NCBI RefSeq assembly: GCF_016756395.1
Contig: NZ_AP018365.1
Location: forward strand, 7,568,001 to 7,632,000
Origin: Streptomyces sp. SN-593
GTDB lineage: Bacteria; Actinomycetota; Actinomycetes; Streptomycetales; Streptomycetaceae
DNA: 64,000 bases
Direction: 5' to 3'
The position numbers were made by a program, and so were the translations under genes. The notes under the pieces were generated by a model, which did no database searches, had not been told where the DNA came from, and saw only the letters and a list, made by a program, of their open reading frames with translations. Positions 26,028-34,042 of this stretch are shown here, piece by piece; positions within the stretch are counted from its first letter, which is position 1, and every line of letters starts with the position of its first letter.

Positions 26028-26702
26028 GTGGACACCGCCCTCGCCCGCGCCTGGGTGCAGGCCATCGCCGCGGCCATGGACACCCACCAGGACCGTCTCA
26101 CCCAACTGGATTCCGCCATCGGCGACGCCGACCACGGCGCCAACATGCACCGCGGGTTCGCGGCGGTGGCCGCCGCGCTGCCCCAGGACGACGCGGCGAC
26201 ACCGGGAGCGGTGCTCGCCAGGACCGGATCGCTGCTGATCTCCGTGGTCGGCGGCGCGTCCGGGCCGCTGTACGGCAGCGCCTTCCGCTCCCTCGGCACC
26301 GCGCTCGACGCCGCCGAGGTGCCCGGCGCCGCCGGTCCGACCGGCGGGACCGCCGCCGGCCCCGAGCAGGTGGCCGGCGCCCTGGCGGCGGGCCTCGCCG
26401 GAGTGCGGCGGCTCGGCGCCGCCGCCGAGGGCGACAAGACGATGATCGACGCCTTCGCACCCGCCCTCATGGCCTTCCGCACGTCCGCCGAGGCCGGCGC
26501 GGACCTCGCCCAGGCGGCCGCCGCCGCGGCCGACGCGGCCGAGCAGGGCATGCGCGCGACCACGCCCATGCAGGCCAGGAAGGGCCGGGCGTCCTACCTG
26601 GGGGCCCGCAGCGTCGGCCACCAGGACCCCGGGGCGACCTCCACCGCGCTCATCTTCCGCGCCCTCGCCGACACCGCCGCCGCGGCCAAGGAGGCACCGT
26701 GA
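26028..26702 (+). CDS. dhaL: Dihydroxyacetone kinase subunit DhaL
   Basis: 224 residues, all-helical ADP-binding subunit. The Mg/nucleotide-binding motif LDSAIGDADHGANMHRGF has the conserved Asp and His residues. Also present: SVVGGASGPLYGSAF, GDKTMIDAFAPA and the C-terminal RKGRASYLGARSVGHQDPGATS, which closes over the nucleotide. Everything needed for the PTS-type kinase is intact. The stop overlaps the enzyme I start by four bases, so DhaL and EI are translationally coupled. The annotated frame begins ATG-like GTG 26028 with GGAG upstream (GAACGGAGAACCC). Confidence 0.93.
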   Translation: MDTALARAWVQAIAAAMDTHQDRLTQLDSAIGDADHGANMHRGFAAVAAALPQDDAATPGAVLARTGSLLISVVGGASGPLYGSAFRSLGTALDAAEVPGAAGPTGGTAAGPEQVAGALAAGLAGVRRLGAAAEGDKTMIDAFAPALMAFRTSAEAGADLAQAAAAAADAAEQGMRATTPMQARKGRASYLGARSVGHQDPGATSTALIFRALADTAAAAKEAP

Positions 26703-28585
26703 GTGCCCGTCACCGCTACCCGGGCCGCCCCGCGTCCCCCGGTACCGCCCTGGGCCACCTCCACCGCACCGACCGCCCCTTCCCGGTCGGCGCCCCCGAC
26801 GACCCGGCCGGCGACGGGCGTACGGACGCCGCGCCCAGACCGCCGGGGCCGTGCCTCGCCGCGGCCTTCGACCAGGTCGCCGACCGGATGGACGCCGTGG
26901 CGGGCGGCCTGCGGACGCGGGGGGAGAACGAGCAGGCGGACATCATCGAGGTCGGGGCGCTCATCGCGCGCGACCCCGAACTGCGGCAGCACGCGGTGCG
27001 GTTGGCCGCCGCGGGATCGGACGCGGCGGCCGCGGTCCGCGACGCGGTCGACACGCAGGCGCGGGCCATCGCCGCGCTCGGCGACCCGGTGCTCGCCGAA
27101 CGGGCCGCGGACGTACGGCAGGTGGGCCGCCGCGTGCTGGCGGTGCTGCACGGCGTCCACGAACCGCCCCCCGAGCGCCCGTTGGTGCTGGCCGCCCGCG
27201 AGATCGGCGCCGCCGACCTGCTGGAACCGGGCCGCATGGTGACGGCCGCGCTGTCGGTGACCGGCGGCCCCAACTCGCACGCCGCCATCGTGGCCCGCTC
27301 CTCGGGCATCCCGCTGCTGCTGGGGGTGGACCCGGGCGTGCTCGACCTGCCCGACGGCGTACAGGTCCTGGTCGACGCGGACAGCGCCGTCGTCCACCCG
27401 GTCGCCGAGGAACGCGCGACCGCGCTCGCCGCGATCGCGGCCCTGCGGGAGCGGCGGGCCCGGCTCGCGGCCGCGCGCCACCTGCCGGCGCGGACCGTGG
27501 ACGGCCACCCGGTCACCCTGCGGGTCAACGCGGCCACGCCCGCGGACGTGCGGGCCGGGCTGGAGGCGGGCGCCGACGGCGTCGGGCTGCTGCGGACCGA
27601 ACTGCCCTTCCTCGACGCGGCGCGCTGGCCCTCCCGCGCCCGCCACACGATCGCGCTCGGCCCGGTCCTCGCCCCGCTCGCCGGCCGGACCGCGACCGTC
27701 AGGACACTGGACTTCGCCGACGACAAGCTCCCGCCGTTCCTGGCGGAGGACCGCGGCGCCGACCGGAGGGGGGCCGGCGCCGCGGGCGGGACCGGGGGCC
27801 CGGGCCGGGCCGCGGACGGGGGCGCGGGCGCGGGCCTGGCCGGGGGCGCGGGCGCGGGCCTGGCCGGGGCGGACGGCGGTGCGGGCGGGTCCGTCGAACC
27901 GCTCGTGGGCCGTCGGGCGCCCGGCGGCGCCGTCCGCCGGATCGGCCGCGGACTGCCGCTGATGCTGGCCCGGCCGGACGCCTTCGGCGAGCAGTTCACC
28001 GCGCTGCTCGGGGCCGCCGCCGGCGCGCGCGTCGAACTGCGGGTGATGATCCCGATGGTGGCTGACGTCGGTGAACTGCGGGCCTGCCGCGCGCTGCTGG
28101 ACCGGGCGGCCGCGGAACTCGACCTGCCCGCACCCCCGTTGGGGATCATGGTGGAGCTGCCGGAGGCCGTCCGGCGGATCGGGGAACTGGCCGCGGAGGC
28201 CGCGTTCCTGTCCCTGGGCACCAACGACCTGACCTGCCAACTGCTCGGCCTGGACCGCCGGGACCCGGCGGCGGGACCGGCGTCCACGGCCCATCCCGCG
28301 GTGCTGCGCGCGATCGCCGCGGTGGTGGCCGCCGCCCGCGCCCACCGGCGTCCGGTGTCGGTCTGCGGTGACGCCGCCGCCCACCCGCTGGTGCTGCCGC
28401 TGCTGGTCGGGCTCGGCTGCGACACCCTGTCGGTGGCCCCGGCCGCGCTCGACGAGGTGCGGGCCGCCGTCCGCGGGCTCGATCACGGCGCCTGCCGGAA
28501 GGTCGCCACCGAGGCGCTGGCGCTGCGCACCGCCGAGGAGGTCCGCCACCTCGTGCACGGCCGCCTCCCCGTGCCGCCCGGCTGA
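26699..28585 (+). CDS. PTS enzyme I-like phosphotransferase of the dihydroxyacetone module
   Basis: 628 residues. Domain order as in EI: an HPr-binding helical domain, the phosphohistidine swivelling domain (TGGPNSHAAIVARSSGIPLLLGV, His194), and a PEP-binding barrel (GADGVGLLRTELPFL; ELRVMIPMV; FLSLGTNDLTCQLLGLDR; SVCGDAAAHPL with Cys556). An odd feature sits after VRTLDFADDKLPPFL: the family's E-N-P-x-L-G-x-R segment is not recognisable, and a stretch of about 60 residues rich in Gly/Ala takes its place, containing a perfect 24-base tandem duplication (27818-27841 and 27842-27865). Expected role: PEP-dependent phosphorylation of the local HPr. Whether the altered barrel is fully active is uncertain. 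Confidence 0.82.
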   Translation: MSARHRYPGRPASPGTALGHLHRTDRPFPVGAPDDPAGDGRTDAAPRPPGPCLAAAFDQVADRMDAVAGGLRTRGENEQADIIEVGALIARDPELRQHAVRLAAAGSDAAAAVRDAVDTQARAIAALGDPVLAERAADVRQVGRRVLAVLHGVHEPPPERPLVLAAREIGAADLLEPGRMVTAALSVTGGPNSHAAIVARSSGIPLLLGVDPGVLDLPDGVQVLVDADSAVVHPVAEERATALAAIAALRERRARLAAARHLPARTVDGHPVTLRVNAATPADVRAGLEAGADGVGLLRTELPFLDAARWPSRARHTIALGPVLAPLAGRTATVRTLDFADDKLPPFLAEDRGADRRGAGAAGGTGGPGRAADGGAGAGLAGGAGAGLAGADGGAGGSVEPLVGRRAPGGAVRRIGRGLPLMLARPDAFGEQFTALLGAAAGARVELRVMIPMVADVGELRACRALLDRAAAELDLPAPPLGIMVELPEAVRRIGELAAEAAFLSLGTNDLTCQLLGLDRRDPAAGPASTAHPAVLRAIAAVVAAARAHRRPVSVCGDAAAHPLVLPLLVGLGCDTLSVAPAALDEVRAAVRGLDHGACRKVATEALALRTAEEVRHLVHGRLPVPPG

Positions 28586-28606
28586 ACGGGAGCCGGGGAC
28601 GAAACG

Positions 28607-28643
28607 GGGGCGGGCCCACCTGAAGCGCCGGTGGGCCCGCCCC
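28607..28643. terminator. Strong bidirectional hairpin
   Basis: GGGGCGGGCCCACC (28607-28620) and its exact inverse GGTGGGCCCGCCCC (28630-28643) form a 14-base-pair stem with a 9-base loop between the convergent enzyme I and L,D-transpeptidase genes. There is no long T-run, as is common in actinomycetes. Confidence 0.85.
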
Positions 28644-28663
28644 TCTTCGGGAACCCGGCGGTG

Positions 28664-29659
28664 TCAGGCGGCCGGGGAGGTCGTGATCTGGCCCTCGCCG
28701 CTGTCCTTGAGCCAGGTCGACCAGTCCAGGTTGAAGTCCGCGTAGCCGTTGTCACCGGCGGCCTTGCCGCGCGGCGAGCCGGTGATGGTGATCGGGTCGC
28801 CCTGCTTGATGAAGTTGTAGAACCACTTCGCGTTCGCGAGCGACAGGTGCACGCAGCCGTGCGAGCCGTAGCTGTGACCCGGGTACGGGTCGCCGGTGGA
28901 GTAGTGCACGTACGTGCCCGAGGTGGTCAGGTGCACGTCCCACGGCAGGGTCAGGTCGTAGTAGTCGGGGCTGGACTTGTCACAGCTGATGCCGACGCTG
29001 CAGGAGGTCATCCGGACCTCCTTCGCCTTGTCGATGACGGCCATCGTGCCGTCCCACGACGGGAACGACGGGCTGCCGGCGTCGATCGGCATGGTCTTCA
29101 CCACGGTGCCGTTGTGCGTCACCTTCATGCTGTGGCCCGTGACCGAGACGCTGGCCTCGTCGTCGTCGCCGATGGTGAAGTTGTGCACGTAGGAGTGCGT
29201 GCCGTAACGCCCGTTGCCGTTCGGCACGTTCGTCATGTCCGCGTCTATGGTGACCTTGGTGCCCGGCTTCCAGTACGACTCCGGGCGGAAGTCGACCCGG
29301 GTGCTGCTGAACCAGTGCCAGGCGCCGGTGGTCGGCACCGACGTGGATATCTTCATCGCCTTCTCGATGCCGGCGCGCGCCGAGGTCGCCACCGGGTTGG
29401 AGAAGACCACGGAGATCGGCATCGCCACACCGACCGTGGTGTTCGTCTCGGGCGTTATGGTGTCCAGCAGCATCGGCGGACCGAGCGGCTTCGGTGTGGT
29501 CGGCTTCGGGCTGGCGGTCGCCGCCGGCGCCGAGGAGGCCGCTTTCGCGTCGTCCTTCGTGGGCGTCGAAGCGGACGAATTCCCACCGCACGCGCTCGTG
29601 CCGGCGAGCACCGCGCCTGCCACGAGGGCGATCCCCATACTGGTCCTGACCCGACCCAT
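28664..29659 (-). CDS. L,D-transpeptidase lipoprotein
   Basis: 331 residues. The signal sequence ends in a lipobox (VLAGTSAC-GG), so the protein is a lipoprotein outside the membrane. After a Ser/Ala/Pro/Lys linker come Ig-like domains (TNTTVGVAMPISVVFSNPV...; WYFxSxTR-like WHWFSSTRVDFRPESYW). Then the YkuD domain follows, with its HYSTGDPYPGHSYGSHGCVHL active site (catalytic Cys269) and a closing DNGYADFNLDWSTWL tail. This matches mycobacterial LdtMt2-like enzymes that make 3-3 cross-links in peptidoglycan. Base composition is visibly less GC-rich than the neighbours. Confidence 0.92.
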   Translation of the reverse strand: MGRVRTSMGIALVAGAVLAGTSACGGNSSASTPTKDDAKAASSAPAATASPKPTTPKPLGPPMLLDTITPETNTTVGVAMPISVVFSNPVATSARAGIEKAMKISTSVPTTGAWHWFSSTRVDFRPESYWKPGTKVTIDADMTNVPNGNGRYGTHSYVHNFTIGDDDEASVSVTGHSMKVTHNGTVVKTMPIDAGSPSFPSWDGTMAVIDKAKEVRMTSCSVGISCDKSSPDYYDLTLPWDVHLTTSGTYVHYSTGDPYPGHSYGSHGCVHLSLANAKWFYNFIKQGDPITITGSPRGKAAGDNGYADFNLDWSTWLKDSGEGQITTSPAA

Positions 29660-30194
29660 GTACCTGTACTCCGCTCATATCACTGCATCGGCTGCGACTA
29701 CAACGGTAAGACTCCCCGGCGATCAGTGCGGTTCCGGTCCCCGGTAAAGCCGGTGCCAAGCTTTCGAACCGACCCCGGAACGTGACGAGATGGCGGCCGT
29801 CCTCACGGACGGTGCCGCCCGCGGCGGGGGTGAGGCGGCCACGGGCATGCCGGCCTCCCCCCTCCACGAGGTGACAGTGGGGAGGTCAGGGGCCCGCGGA
29901 CGGCACGGTCCTCAGGGGCGGCCGCACAACGAGGCCCCGCCCCCGGGAGCGCGGGGAGGGGAGTCCGGATCATGACGGATGTCACACGACGAGCGAGCCG
30001 CGGGGGCCGTGCCGGCGGCCGGGGGCGCCGCGCGGCTGGGGACACCGGGAACGGCGCCGCGCCCCCGGGGAACGGGGACGCGGCGCCCGCAACCACGGGT
30101 CGCAGGAACCGGGACCGCGGTTCAGCGGAACCGGGAACCCGGAACACCGGTCGCAGGAACCCGGAAGGCGGGTCACAGGAACCGGGACCGCGGT
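29660..30194. other. 535-base intergenic region with promoter of the L,D-transpeptidase and a repeat array
   Basis: The first 100 bases are AT-richer and should hold the transpeptidase promoter; a TGATAT or TATGAG element lies just before its start on the minus strand. The middle part contains no supported gene. The right 100 bases are the minisatellite that starts at the pntB stop codon. Confidence 0.5.
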
Positions 30195-30203
30195 TCACAG
30201 GAA
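30098..30203 (-). repeat. 22-base minisatellite anchored on the pntB stop codon
   Basis: Read on the minus strand, units start with TTCCTGTGA or a variant. Unit 1 (30203-30182) contains the last two codons and the TGA of pntB. Unit 2 is 30181-30160 and unit 3 is 30159-30138. A 7-base partial unit follows, then a full unit (30130-30109) and the start of another. Units 1 and 5 are nearly identical, sharing 13 consecutive bases after the TGA. Confidence 0.8.
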
Positions 30204-31601
30204 CTTGAGGATGTCCTCCACCCGGTCCTTCGCGTCGCCGAAGAGCATCTGGCTGTTCTCCCGGAAGAACAGCGGGTTCTGCACGCCGGCGTACCCGGTG
30301 TTCATGGAGCGCTTGAAGACGACCACGTTCTCCGCCTCCCACACGCGCAGCACCGGCATGCCGGCGATGGGGCTGGTCGGGTCCTCGGCCGCGGCCGGGT
30401 TGACCGTGTCGTTGGCGCCGATCACCAGGACCACCGTGGTCGCCGCGAGGTCGTCGTTGATCTCGTCCATCTCCAGGACGATGTCGTAGGGCACCTTCGC
30501 CTCGGCGAGCAGCACGTTCATGTGGCCGGGCAGCCGTCCCGCGACCGGGTGGATGCCGAAGCGCACCTCCACCCCGCGCTCGCGCAGCCGCCGGGTGAGG
30601 TCGGCGACCGGGTACTGCGCCTGGGCGACCGCCATGCCGTAGCCGGGGGTGATCACCACCGAGGAGGCGGAGCGCAGCAGGTCGGCGGTCTCCTCGGCGC
30701 TGATCTCGCGGTGCTCGCCGTACTCCCGGTCGTCCGTGGCCGCCGCCTCCATGCCGAAGCCGCCGGCGATCACCGACAGGAAGGAGCGGTTCATCGCGGC
30801 GCACATGATGTAGGAGAGGTAGGCACCGGAGGAGCCGACCAGCGCGCCCGTGACGATCAGCAGGTTGTTGTCGAGCAGGAACCCGGACGCGGCCGCGGCC
30901 CAGCCCGAGTAGCTGTTGAGCATCGAGACCACGACCGGCATGTCGCCGCCGCCGATCGACGCGACCAGGTGCAGCCCGAGGGCGAGGGCGACCGCGGTGA
31001 CCGCGATCAGCAGCCCGATGTCCGGCGACGCCACGAAGGCGGCGGTCAGCCCGACGAAGGCCACCAGGGCGCCGATGTTGAGGTAGTTGCGTCCGGGCAG
31101 CATCAGCGGACTGGACTTGATCCGCGCGGACAGCTTGAGGAAGGCGATGATCGAGCCGGTGAAGGTGACCGCGCCGATGAAGATGCCGATGAAGACCTCG
31201 GCGTGGTGGATGCCGAGCAGGTCGTGCGCGATCTCGGTCTGCCGGCTGCCCCTGGCCTCCACGTCGAGGTAGCCGTTCCAGCCGACCAGGACGGCGGCCA
31301 GGCCGACGAAGCTGTGCAGTATCGCGATGAGTTCCGGCATGCCGGTCATCTCGACCCGGCGGGCCCGCCACAGGCCGATGCCCGCGCCGATCACCATGGC
31401 GGCGACCAGCAGGCCGATCCCGGTGGCCGCGATGCTTCGGGAGGCCAGTCCGATGGTCGCCGCGAGCGCGATCGCCATCCCGGAGATGCCGAACACCACC
31501 CCGGAGCGGGACGTCTCGTGCCTGGACAGGCCGGCCAGGCTGAGGATGAAGAGCAGCGCGGCGACGATGTAGGCCGCCTGCGCGGCGGTCGATGCGGTCA
31601 T
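30195..31601 (-). CDS. pntB: NAD(P) transhydrogenase subunit beta
   Basis: 468 residues, full length. The first 280 residues hold about nine membrane helices (proton channel, domain II). The C-terminal domain III binds NADP(H) and shows VVITPGYGMAVAQAQYPVADL, EVRFGIHPVAGRLPGHMNVLLAEAKVPYDIVLEMDEIN, VLVIGANDTVNPAA and the final VVVFKRSMNTGYAGVQNPLFF. Pairs with the adjacent pntA product, stopping 7 bases before this start. The complex uses the proton gradient to drive NADPH formation from NADH. Its stop codon is the first in a minisatellite that continues downstream. Confidence 0.95.
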   Translation of the reverse strand: MTASTAAQAAYIVAALLFILSLAGLSRHETSRSGVVFGISGMAIALAATIGLASRSIAATGIGLLVAAMVIGAGIGLWRARRVEMTGMPELIAILHSFVGLAAVLVGWNGYLDVEARGSRQTEIAHDLLGIHHAEVFIGIFIGAVTFTGSIIAFLKLSARIKSSPLMLPGRNYLNIGALVAFVGLTAAFVASPDIGLLIAVTAVALALGLHLVASIGGGDMPVVVSMLNSYSGWAAAASGFLLDNNLLIVTGALVGSSGAYLSYIMCAAMNRSFLSVIAGGFGMEAAATDDREYGEHREISAEETADLLRSASSVVITPGYGMAVAQAQYPVADLTRRLRERGVEVRFGIHPVAGRLPGHMNVLLAEAKVPYDIVLEMDEINDDLAATTVVLVIGANDTVNPAAAEDPTSPIAGMPVLRVWEAENVVVFKRSMNTGYAGVQNPLFFRENSQMLFGDAKDRVEDILKFL

Positions 31602-31608
31602 CTCGGCA

Positions 31609-33171
31609 TCAGTCCTTGGAGAACATGCCGAGCATGCGGCGGGTCACGGCGAAACCGCCGAAGATGTTGATGGACGCCAGCAGGATCGCCACGAACGACA
31701 GCACGGTGACCGCCGTGTGGGCGTGGCCGATCTGGAGGAGCGCGCCGACCACGATGATCCCGGAGATCGCGTTGGTCACGGACATCAGCGGGGTGTGCAG
31801 CGCGTGGTGCACATGCCCGATCACGTAGTAGCCGATCACGATGGCCAGCACGAACACCGTGAGATTGCCGATGAGTTGGGCCGGTGCGAAGCCGGCGAGC
31901 AGGAAGAGCGCGGCCGCGACCGCACCGACCGCGGTGTAGCGGCGGCCTGCGGTGAGCGGCTGTTTCTGCTTGGCCGCCGTCGGGGTCGGTGGTGGCGCGG
32001 CACCGGCCGCCGGCGCCGCCGAGACCTGTACCGGTGGCGGCGGCCAGGTCTTCTCGCCGTCGCGCACCACCGTCACCGAGCGCTGCACCACGTCGTCGAA
32101 GTCCAGCACGAGGTGGCCGTCCTTGCCCGGGGTGAGGAGCTTGAGCAGGTTCACCAGGTTGGTGCCGTAGAGCTGCGACGCCTGGGTCGGCAGCCGTCCG
32201 GCCAGGTCGGTGTAGCCGACGATCGAGACCTGGTTGGGCGTGACGACGACCTCCCCCGCGACCGTGCCCGCGACGTTGCCGCCCTGCGCGGCCGCCATGT
32301 CGATCACCACGCTGCCCGGCCGCATGCTCGCCACCATCTCCTCGGTGACCAGCAGCGGCGCCGGGCGGCCGGGGATGAGCGCGGTGGTGATGATGATGTC
32401 GACGTCCGCGGCCTGCTGGGCGTAGAGCGCGGCCGCCCGGGTGTTGTAGTCGTCCGACATCTCCTTCGCGTAGCCGGTCGCGCTCACCTCGGCCTCCGCC
32501 GACTCGACCGACAGGTACTCGCCGCCCAGCGACTTGACCTGGTCGGCGACCTCCGGCCGCGGGTCGGTGGCGCGCACCACCGCGCCGAGACTGCCCGCGG
32601 CGCCGATCGCCGCGAGGCCGGCCACGCCCGCGCCGGCGACGAGCACCTTCGCCGGCGGCACCTTGCCGGCCGCGGTGACCTGACCGGTGAAGAAACGCCC
32701 GAAAAGGTGAGCCGCCTCGACCACGGCCCGGTAACCCGCGATGTTCGCCATCGAGCTGAGCACGTCCAGCGACTGGGCCCGGGAGATGCGCGGCACCGCG
32801 TCCATGGACAGCGCGGTGACGCCCTGCTCGGCGAGCGCGTCGACCAGTTCGGGACGCGTGGCCGGGGCGAGCAGCGCCACCAGCACCGCGCCGTCGCGCA
32901 GCAGCCCGATCTCCTCGGTGGAGGGCGCGTTGACGGCCAGCACCACGTCGGCGCCCCACGCCCGGGCCCGGTCGCCGACGGTCGCGCCCGCCTCCTCGTA
33001 CGCCTCGTCGGAAAGGCTCGCGGCGGCACCCGCACCGGCCTGGACGACCACCTCGTAGCCGAGCCCGAGGAGTTGCCTGACCGTCGCGGGGGTGGCCGCC
33101 ACCCGCGTCTCCCCGGGTTGCGACTCCGACACGACCCCCACGACACCCACAGGTTGCGCAGACTGACTCAT
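31609..33171 (-). CDS. pntA: NAD(P) transhydrogenase subunit alpha (fused alpha1/alpha2)
   Basis: 520 residues. Residues 1-375 form the NAD(H)-binding domain I, with GETRVAATP, the KVLVAGAGVAGLAAIGAA Rossmann loop and the mobile-loop region ASQLYGTNLVNLLKLLTP. A Pro/Ala linker leads into three to four membrane helices (FLLAGFAPAQLIGNLTVFVLAIVIGYY; VTVLSFVAILLASINIFGGF), so the two-subunit alpha found in some bacteria is one protein here. ATG 33171 has AAGGGA upstream; the open frame to 33216 lacks this support. It is the first gene of pntAB. Confidence 0.94.
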   Translation of the reverse strand: MSQSAQPVGVVGVVSESQPGETRVAATPATVRQLLGLGYEVVVQAGAGAAASLSDEAYEEAGATVGDRARAWGADVVLAVNAPSTEEIGLLRDGAVLVALLAPATRPELVDALAEQGVTALSMDAVPRISRAQSLDVLSSMANIAGYRAVVEAAHLFGRFFTGQVTAAGKVPPAKVLVAGAGVAGLAAIGAAGSLGAVVRATDPRPEVADQVKSLGGEYLSVESAEAEVSATGYAKEMSDDYNTRAAALYAQQAADVDIIITTALIPGRPAPLLVTEEMVASMRPGSVVIDMAAAQGGNVAGTVAGEVVVTPNQVSIVGYTDLAGRLPTQASQLYGTNLVNLLKLLTPGKDGHLVLDFDDVVQRSVTVVRDGEKTWPPPPVQVSAAPAAGAAPPPTPTAAKQKQPLTAGRRYTAVGAVAAALFLLAGFAPAQLIGNLTVFVLAIVIGYYVIGHVHHALHTPLMSVTNAISGIIVVGALLQIGHAHTAVTVLSFVAILLASINIFGGFAVTRRMLGMFSKD

Positions 33172-33514
33172 CTTGGTCCCTTCTGGCCCGGACGGGTTGG
33201 TTACGCAGCCTGCCATGCATTACCAGGTCCGCCCTGTTCATTCGCCTCCGGGAACCACGACTTGGTCACACCTCGCGGTGCCGCGCGGCGCCGCCGGTGG
33301 CGCGTTCCCGGTGGTGGGGCGCGGGCCGCGTCAGACTCGGGTCCGGGGCGTCAGCCGTGTCAGGCACCGGCCGCGCGGCTCGGGGCGGCGGCTCGGGCGG
33401 CGGAACCGGTACACGCCGGGGAAGGCCCTGTACCCCTTTCCGGTGCCCGGGCGCTAGGATTCCTCCCAGGTCATTCGGGCAAGGGGCCCGGGAGTGGTTG
33501 CTGGGGGTTTTGGC
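33172..33514. other. Divergent promoter region pntA / cold-shock gene
   Basis: 343 bases. A TAGGAT hexamer at 33455-33460 is a -10 candidate for the cold-shock gene, leaving a leader of about 50 bases that could matter for cold regulation. The pntA promoter probably lies near 33200-33250, where the sequence is less GC-rich. No gene seen. Confidence 0.4.
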
Positions 33515-33961
33515 ATGGTTGCCGGTCGGGTTGTTCGGTTCGACGGTGCGCGCGGTTACGGGTTCATTGCGCCGGAATCCGGTGGTGAGGACGTGTTCCT
33601 GCACGTCAACGATCTGTTGATCCCGGAGTCCTTCGTGCGCTCCGGTGTCGCGGTCGAGTTCGAGGTCGAGGACGGCGACCGCGGGCTCAAGGCGTCCTCC
33701 GTCCGCCTCGCGCACAACGCGGACGGCGTGCCGGGCGGTGTCACCAGCTCGCGCGGCTCCTCCGCGCCCTCGGTGTCCCGCTCGTCGGGCAGCGTCGATC
33801 TCGACGACCCGATGTGCGACGTGCTGAGCGAGTACGAGTACACCCGCGAGTGCACCGAGCTCCTGCTCAAGACGGCTCCGTGGATGACCGGTGAGCAGAT
33901 CATCCTGGTCCGGCAGCAGTTGGCGCGCTTCGGCAAGAGCCACGGCTGGATCGAGGACTGA
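33515..33961 (+). CDS. Cold-shock domain protein with C-terminal extension
   Basis: 148 residues. The first 70 are a cold-shock domain with both nucleic-acid-binding motifs (GARGYGFIAPESGGEDVFLHVNDL; RNP1 KGFGFI-type and RNP2 VFVHF-type). After a Ser-rich linker, a second conserved block follows (DDPMCDVLSEYEYTRECTELLLKTAPWMTGEQIILVRQQLARFGKSHGW), as in the long cold-shock proteins of Streptomyces. It binds RNA or single-stranded DNA in the cytoplasm. ATG 33515 gives the family-typical MVAGRVVRFD N-terminus, preceded by a GGGGG ribosome-binding site; GTG 33494 is an alternative. Confidence 0.86.
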   Translation: MVAGRVVRFDGARGYGFIAPESGGEDVFLHVNDLLIPESFVRSGVAVEFEVEDGDRGLKASSVRLAHNADGVPGGVTSSRGSSAPSVSRSSGSVDLDDPMCDVLSEYEYTRECTELLLKTAPWMTGEQIILVRQQLARFGKSHGWIED

Positions 33962-34042
33962 GCCCCCGGGCGGGCCCCGCCGGAGGACCACACCCCCGGC
34001 GGGCCCCGCCCCCACCGTTTCCCCCGGGCCCACCCAGAGCCG

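Noticed and set aside
29979..31670. Long plus-strand frame opposite pntB
   Set aside because: His/Asp/Arg/Gly-rich antisense shadow; pntB has all expected motifs on the other strand.
33969..34010. Two copies of GGCGGGCCCCGCC after the cold-shock gene as a terminator
   Set aside because: Direct copies with only partial self-complementarity; pairing is plausible in GC-rich DNA by chance and no clear stem of normal form results.
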